Shown piece by piece: positions 22,414-25,667 of a DNA stretch of 25,667 nucleotides (position 1 is the stretch's first letter; each line of letters starts with the position of its first letter). Made by a program: the position numbers and the translations under genes. The notes under the pieces were generated by a model that saw only the letters and a program-made list of their open reading frames with translations, did no database searches and was not told the origin of the DNA. The stretch is from UBA6987 sp045616945 (GTDB taxonomy: Bacteria > Bacillota > Clostridia > Lachnospirales > Lachnospiraceae), in contig JAZLHR010000103.1 in the NCBI GenBank assembly GCA_045616945.1, forward strand, positions 1 through 25,667, written 5' to 3'.

Positions 22414-22797
22414 ATGTCTCAGCATTTTCTTCTGAAAAGTGCCAGAAAAAACAGGGGACTGTCTTTACGCTACGCTGCGGAAAAGGTCCATATCCATCCT
22501 TCAACGCTGTACCGCTACGAAGAAGGCCTGATCGTCAGGATCCCCGAAAAAGTACTGGGAGAACTGTACTATCTCTATGGGCTCGAATCCGCTCCAGAGG
22601 AGCAGGAAAAGCAAATGCAGGATACATACAGAAGGCTCATGGCTTACAAAGAAAGCCGGCAGCGGATCACTGCCGACTCTCTTTACGAACGTTTTCAGGC
22701 CCTGGACGAACGGGGCAGGCAAACCGTTTTAAGCTTTCTGCAATTCGAAGAAAGCTGCCGGACCTCAGCCGGGCAGGAATCATTTCAAAGTCGCTAA
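22414..22797 (+). CDS. Small helix-turn-helix (Xre/Cro-CI type) regulator
   Basis: A 127-residue predicted DNA-binding protein. Residues 6-60 form the HTH: LLKSARKNRGLSLRYAAEKV, then HIHPSTLYRYEEGLI as turn and recognition helix. The rest (about 60-127) is charged and helical, with no recognised sensor domain. GGGAGG precedes the ATG by six bases. It diverges from pckA, so control of pckA or of itself is a reasonable guess but not shown. The last 18 bases overlap the end of the convergent kinase-like gene. Confidence 0.85.
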   Translation: MSQHFLLKSARKNRGLSLRYAAEKVHIHPSTLYRYEEGLIVRIPEKVLGELYYLYGLESAPEEQEKQMQDTYRRLMAYKESRQRITADSLYERFQALDERGRQTVLSFLQFEESCRTSAGQESFQSR

Positions 22798-23379
22798 GAA
22801 GGCTTTGATAACCTCTACGGCTCCGTCGATATCCGTCACGCTGGTATTGATGCAGAGATCGTAGTTTTCCTTGGCGCCCCACGTTTTGCCGGTATAATGC
22901 TTATAATATTTTGCACGCTTCCTGTCGGTGGAAAGGACGTGCTTCTCCATATTCTCGGGAGCGACCTCGATATCCATGTTCTCCTTGCGGTTGACACGGT
23001 CTTCCAGATTGCCGTACAGGAATACGCGCACTACGTTCTCTTCGCCTTCCAGCACGTAATCGGCACAGCGGCCGACGATCACGCAGGGGCCTTCCTTTGC
23101 TAACGAACGGATGATATCCGCCTGGCGGAAGAAGATCTTATCGGACATGGGCTGCTGATACACGGCATAGCTGGAACGGGTCGCCAGAAAAGGTGCGATA
23201 TGTATATCTACCTTTTCGTCCATCTCATCCAGATATTCCTGCGCGAAGCCGCCGTTTTCGGCAACCATGGAAACAAGGAGCTTGTCATAATACGGAATGC
23301 CGAGTGCTTCCGCAAGCTTAAAACCGATCTCATGGCCGCCGCTGCCGAATTCACGTCCGATGGTAATAACTTTGTTCAT
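22780..23379 (-). CDS. Cytidylate kinase-like family protein
   Basis: A 199-residue P-loop protein of the cytidylate kinase-like family (PF13189 type). It starts MNKVITIGREFGSGGHEIG, whose GREFGSGG (8-15) stands at the position of the nucleotide-binding loop, followed by LAEALGIPYYDKLLV. GPCVIVGRCADYVL and TDRKRAKYYKHYTGKTWG are further family features. True Cmk is longer and usually fused or next to rpsA, so this is a paralogue whose substrate is unknown. AGGAGGTG precedes the ATG by about five bases. Confidence 0.88.
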   Translation of the reverse strand: MNKVITIGREFGSGGHEIGFKLAEALGIPYYDKLLVSMVAENGGFAQEYLDEMDEKVDIHIAPFLATRSSYAVYQQPMSDKIFFRQADIIRSLAKEGPCVIVGRCADYVLEGEENVVRVFLYGNLEDRVNRKENMDIEVAPENMEKHVLSTDRKRAKYYKHYTGKTWGAKENYDLCINTSVTDIDGAVEVIKAFLATLK

Positions 23380-23439
23380 AGTGCACCTCCTGATACATTA
23401 TTATAAAAATACGTCGTTCAAACCGATTTCCTTAGCTTT

Positions 23440-23468
23440 CTTATAACATAATTTTCCTGTTTTGCCAA
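23440..23468 (-). promoter_or_regulatory. Promoter for the cytidylate kinase-like gene
   Basis: On the minus strand TTGGCA (23463-23468, 5/6), a 17-base spacer, and TATAAG (23440-23445, 5/6) with TGT extension. The leader is about 50 nt. Confidence 0.65.
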
Positions 23469-23476
23469 GAATTTTT

Positions 23477-23505
23477 TTGAACTTTACATAAAATACTTTT
23501 ATATT
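23477..23505 (+). promoter_or_regulatory. Possible upstream promoter for the structured RNA
   Basis: TTGAAC (23477-23482), a 17-base spacer and TATATT (23500-23505) in an AT-rich stretch. A dyad TATTCT-GAAA-AGAATA at 23502-23517 overlaps the -10. This would give a transcript about 45 nt longer at its 5' end than the main promoter. Confidence 0.3.
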
Positions 23506-23521
23506 CTGAAAAGAATACGGA

Positions 23522-23550
23522 TTGCATCCGATGTCCGCATGTGGTATAGT
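23522..23550 (+). promoter_or_regulatory. Main promoter of the structured RNA
   Basis: TTGCAT (23522-23527), a 17-base spacer and TATAGT (23545-23550) with TGG extension. The expected start site, about 23557, coincides with the first base of the RNA's closing stem, which supports both calls. Confidence 0.7.
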
Positions 23551-23556
23551 ATAGCT

Positions 23557-23717
23557 GTCCGGTACATCCCGTTTCTTCTTGAACCTACATTACGTTAAAC
23601 GAGATTCCTATATCTTCAGCTGGCTGTCAGGCCTCCTTTGAGTGGAAGGCAAAAGGCTGTTTGCGGTTACTCACCTGGCACATAGCTAGGCGTCAAAAAG
23701 CCGGGATGTATTCGGAC
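23557..23717 (+). ncRNA. ssrS: Structured small RNA, probably 6S RNA
   Basis: About 161 nt with its own promoter. Ends pair: GTCCG (23557-23561) with CGGAC (23713-23717), and ACATCCCG (23564-23571) with CGGGATGT (23702-23709), split by a small 2x3 internal loop. Then comes a wide asymmetric bubble (about 23572-23617 on the 5' side, GCGTCAAAAAGC on the 3' side). The apical arm is AGCT/AGCT (23618-23621 with 23684-23687) and GTCAG/CTGGC, and it contains an inner GCCTCC/GGAAGGC hairpin. A long closing stem, open central bubble and apical stem are the hallmark of 6S RNA, which mimics an open promoter and binds RNA polymerase. No conserved tmRNA, SRP RNA or RNase P core is seen. The 6S identity is from structure and sequence impression, not from a covariance search. 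With the flanking terminator it fills most of the gene-free stretch 23380-23817. Confidence 0.65.
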
Positions 23718-23747
23718 ATTTTCAGGATCTCAGCATCGTTATCTTTC

Positions 23748-23778
23748 AAAAAGGCCGCCCGTTCTGCCGGGCGGCCTT
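23748..23778. terminator. Terminator between the structured RNA and topB
   Basis: GGCCGCCCG (23753-23761) pairs with CGGGCGGCC (23768-23776) around TTCTGC. On the minus strand a TTTTT run follows, making it a strong terminator for topB. On the plus strand it is followed by TTCTGTTGT, so it may also catch readthrough from the RNA gene. Confidence 0.85.
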
Positions 23779-23817
23779 CTGTTGTATGCACAAACTCGAA
23801 TATGAGCGGAAAAACTC

Positions 23818-25667
23818 CTATTTTTTTTCGTAAAATACGGCGGTCTGCCGGTAAGCCACGTCCAAATAGGACCCGCAGTCTATTTCAACAGACGACCGGA
23901 CACGCCTGCGGATGAAGTCCTCCAGCTTCGTCATATATTCTTCCGGGCTGATGGTCCCTTCCGCTACGCGCGTCAAACCGAGTTCCCAGCTGGCTGTGAG
24001 TTCGGGATTCAGCAGCTGCTTCATGGAGCAGGCCACCGTATCGAAGATCATTTCTCCGAGCAGGGTCGGCGTGATCACCTGCGTTTTGCTGGAAAGAGAC
24101 AAATATTTGATCGTGACCAGCTTCTTCAATATTTCGGCCCGCGTGGCGGAGGTGCCGATGCCGGAGCCCCTGATCTGGGCACGAAGGTCTTCATCTTCTA
24201 TCAGCTGGCCGGCATTTTCCATTGCCAGGATCATGGAGCCGGATGTGTAACGTTTAGGCGGCGTGGTTTCCCCCTCTTTGACACGGATCTCCCGGCATTC
24301 GGCCCTGCTGCCCTTTCTGAGCGAGGAAAAGGCATCTATCATTTCCGCACCGGCCTCTGTTTCGGCCTCGGCATCGTCGCCTTTTTTCCTGGCTCCGGAA
24401 ACACCGGATACTTCCATAAACCCTTTTTCCGTCAGCGCTTTCATGGATGCGAAAAAATGCTCTCCACTGATAACGGCTTCCAGTTCGAGTTTTTTATACT
24501 CGGCGGGAGGATAAAAGATAGCCAGAAAACGTCTGACGATCTTTTCATATATGTTCCTCGCTTTGGGATTCAAGGAAGCAAGATTGTTCAGTCCCTGCCC
24601 GGTCGGAATGATCGCATAGTGATCCGTGATCATCTTATCGTTCGTATAGGAAGTCTTCTCGATGCCGATATATCTCTCTTCGTCCAGGATCCTTTTTACG
24701 AACGGGGCCGCCTGTGCGATTTTCCCCAGGCCGCTGATATTTTTAACAATCTCCTTCGCAATGGCGCTGGATAGTACGCGCGCATCGGTTCGCGGATAAG
24801 TCACCAGTTTTTTCTCGTAAAGCTCCTGCACCAGCTTCAAAGTCTCATCCGGACTGATCTTCATGGTTTTGGAGCATACGTTCTGCAATTCGGCCAGATT
24901 GAACAGCAAAGGTGGCTTTACGATTTCTTTTTTCGTTTCGCGTTTTTCGATCACTGCCTCGGCAGGCTTTCGGCGCATCCATTCCGCGGCGGCCTTTTCT
25001 GCCGTTTCTTTGTCCTTAAATCCGTTTTCCTTATACAAAGCAGGATGTCCGAAGTACCGGCTGTCCGGCGTCACCCGCCACTCGGCCTGCACCGTTTTTT
25101 CCGGTGCTCCCGGGAGATTCAGATCAGCCAGCAGGCGGTAAAAAGGCGTCTTGACGAAGCTGCGGATCTCCCTCTCTCTGCGCACGGCCATGCCCAGGAC
25201 ACAGGTCATCACACGCCCCACGGATACCGTGATATGCTGCTCGTGCAGAAACGAGGCCAGTCTGGAACTGTATTTGAGCGTCAGGACACGGGAGAAATTG
25301 ATCCCCATCAGATAATCTTCCTTCGCGCGCAGATAAGCCGAAGCCGCCAGATCATCGTAGCAGCTCAGGTCCTTCGCGTTTCGGATGCCATTCAGGATCT
25401 CCTCTTCCGTCTGGGAATCTATCCAGACACGTTTCCGTATTTTCCCTTTAACACCTGCCATCTGCTCAACGAGGCGGTAAATATATTCCCCTTCACGCCC
25501 CGAGTCGGTGCAGACATAGATCGTTTCCACATCGCTGCGGCTGAGCTGCTTTTTGACGATCCCGAACTGTTTTTTGACAGCCGCGATCACTTCATAACGA
25601 AATTCCTCCGGCAAAAACGGAAGGGTATCCAGGCTCCAGCGCTTCAGAGCCGGGTCGTATGCCTCCG
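23818..25667 (-). CDS. topB: DNA topoisomerase III (type IA), 5' end cut by window
   Basis: Relaxes and decatenates DNA by single-strand passage. The frame is open to the right edge; the visible 615 residues begin within EAYDPALKRWSLDTLPFLPE, a segment near residue 80-100 in TopB, so roughly the first 80 residues are missing. A TTG at 25612-25614 is internal, not a start. Visible are the metal motif TDSGREGE (25486-25509), SVGRVMTC in place of the usual S-x-GRVQTPT, the catalytic tyrosine in VTYPRTDARV (codon 24796-24798), and GIGTSATRAEI. No C-terminal zinc fingers are seen. The altered SVGRVMTC segment marks a divergent TopB subfamily; a role on a mobile element cannot be excluded, as its right-hand neighbours are unseen. 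Confidence 0.93.
   Translation of the reverse strand, partial: EAYDPALKRWSLDTLPFLPEEFRYEVIAAVKKQFGIVKKQLSRSDVETIYVCTDSGREGEYIYRLVEQMAGVKGKIRKRVWIDSQTEEEILNGIRNAKDLSCYDDLAASAYLRAKEDYLMGINFSRVLTLKYSSRLASFLHEQHITVSVGRVMTCVLGMAVRREREIRSFVKTPFYRLLADLNLPGAPEKTVQAEWRVTPDSRYFGHPALYKENGFKDKETAEKAAAEWMRRKPAEAVIEKRETKKEIVKPPLLFNLAELQNVCSKTMKISPDETLKLVQELYEKKLVTYPRTDARVLSSAIAKEIVKNISGLGKIAQAAPFVKRILDEERYIGIEKTSYTNDKMITDHYAIIPTGQGLNNLASLNPKARNIYEKIVRRFLAIFYPPAEYKKLELEAVISGEHFFASMKALTEKGFMEVSGVSGARKKGDDAEAETEAGAEMIDAFSSLRKGSRAECREIRVKEGETTPPKRYTSGSMILAMENAGQLIEDEDLRAQIRGSGIGTSATRAEILKKLVTIKYLSLSSKTQVITPTLLGEMIFDTVACSMKQLLNPELTASWELGLTRVAEGTISPEEYMTKLEDFIRRRVRSSVEIDCGSYLDVAYRQTAVFYEKK

Noticed and set aside
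23557..23717. tmRNA, SRP RNA or RNase P RNA
   Set aside because: It is too short for tmRNA or RNase P and lacks their conserved cores; the SRP apical motif is also missing.
25612..25614. TTG as start of topB
   Set aside because: The frame continues upstream with conserved TopB sequence (YDPALKRW) to the window edge and there is no ribosome site at a proper distance.

Overview
The window reads as a piece of the chromosome of a low-to-mid GC Gram-positive anaerobe of the Clostridia, most likely Lachnospiraceae. The signs are the gene orders DUF512–der–plsY and asp23–nusB–xseA–xseB–ispA–dxs–tlyA–nadK–recN, a small Cys-rich protein of the DUF6472 type, the 500-residue form of IMP dehydrogenase typical of this family, strong AGGAGG ribosome sites and TG-extended -10 promoters. 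Almost everything is housekeeping; there is no transposase, phage gene, CRISPR array, toxin-antitoxin pair or defence island.

Layout. 1-670 (-): 5' part of a divergent PRPP synthetase gene, sharing an overlapping divergent promoter region with 847-4190 (+), the DUF512 radical-SAM protein, GTPase Der and acyltransferase PlsY. 4261-6081 (+): IMP dehydrogenase and the small DUF6472-type protein. 6082-6542 is non-coding and holds a degenerate tandem repeat of about 59 bp ending in a 26-bp palindrome. 6543-8539 (+): a TtcA-type tRNA thiolase and a stand-alone tyrosine recombinase. 8611-10134 (-): an M81/MlrC-like metallopeptidase. 10273-11157 (+): NAD(P)H-hydrate dehydratase. Convergent pairs are separated by strong bidirectional terminators.

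11232-20560 (-) is one long, tightly packed unit: TPP riboswitch, thiT, asp23, nusB, xseA, xseB, ispA, dxs, tlyA, nadK, recN. Several junctions are ATGA overlaps. The riboswitch carries a hairpin that directly covers the thiT Shine-Dalgarno, and the same unit includes dxs, a TPP-dependent enzyme. argR, which normally lies between nadK and recN, is absent. So are the sporulation neighbours usual beside recN (spoIVB/spo0A) and plsY (gpsA/spoIVA).

20626-22209 (-) is ATP-dependent PEP carboxykinase; 22414-22797 (+) a small Xre-type regulator; 22780-23379 (-) a cytidylate-kinase-like protein. 23557-23717 (+) is a structured RNA with its own promoter and a 13-bp closing stem, best explained as 6S RNA. 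23818-25667 (-) is topB, cut by the right window edge. The strongest candidates for something undescribed are the repeat/palindrome block at 6190-6482 and, less so, the structured RNA and the thiT-led operon.
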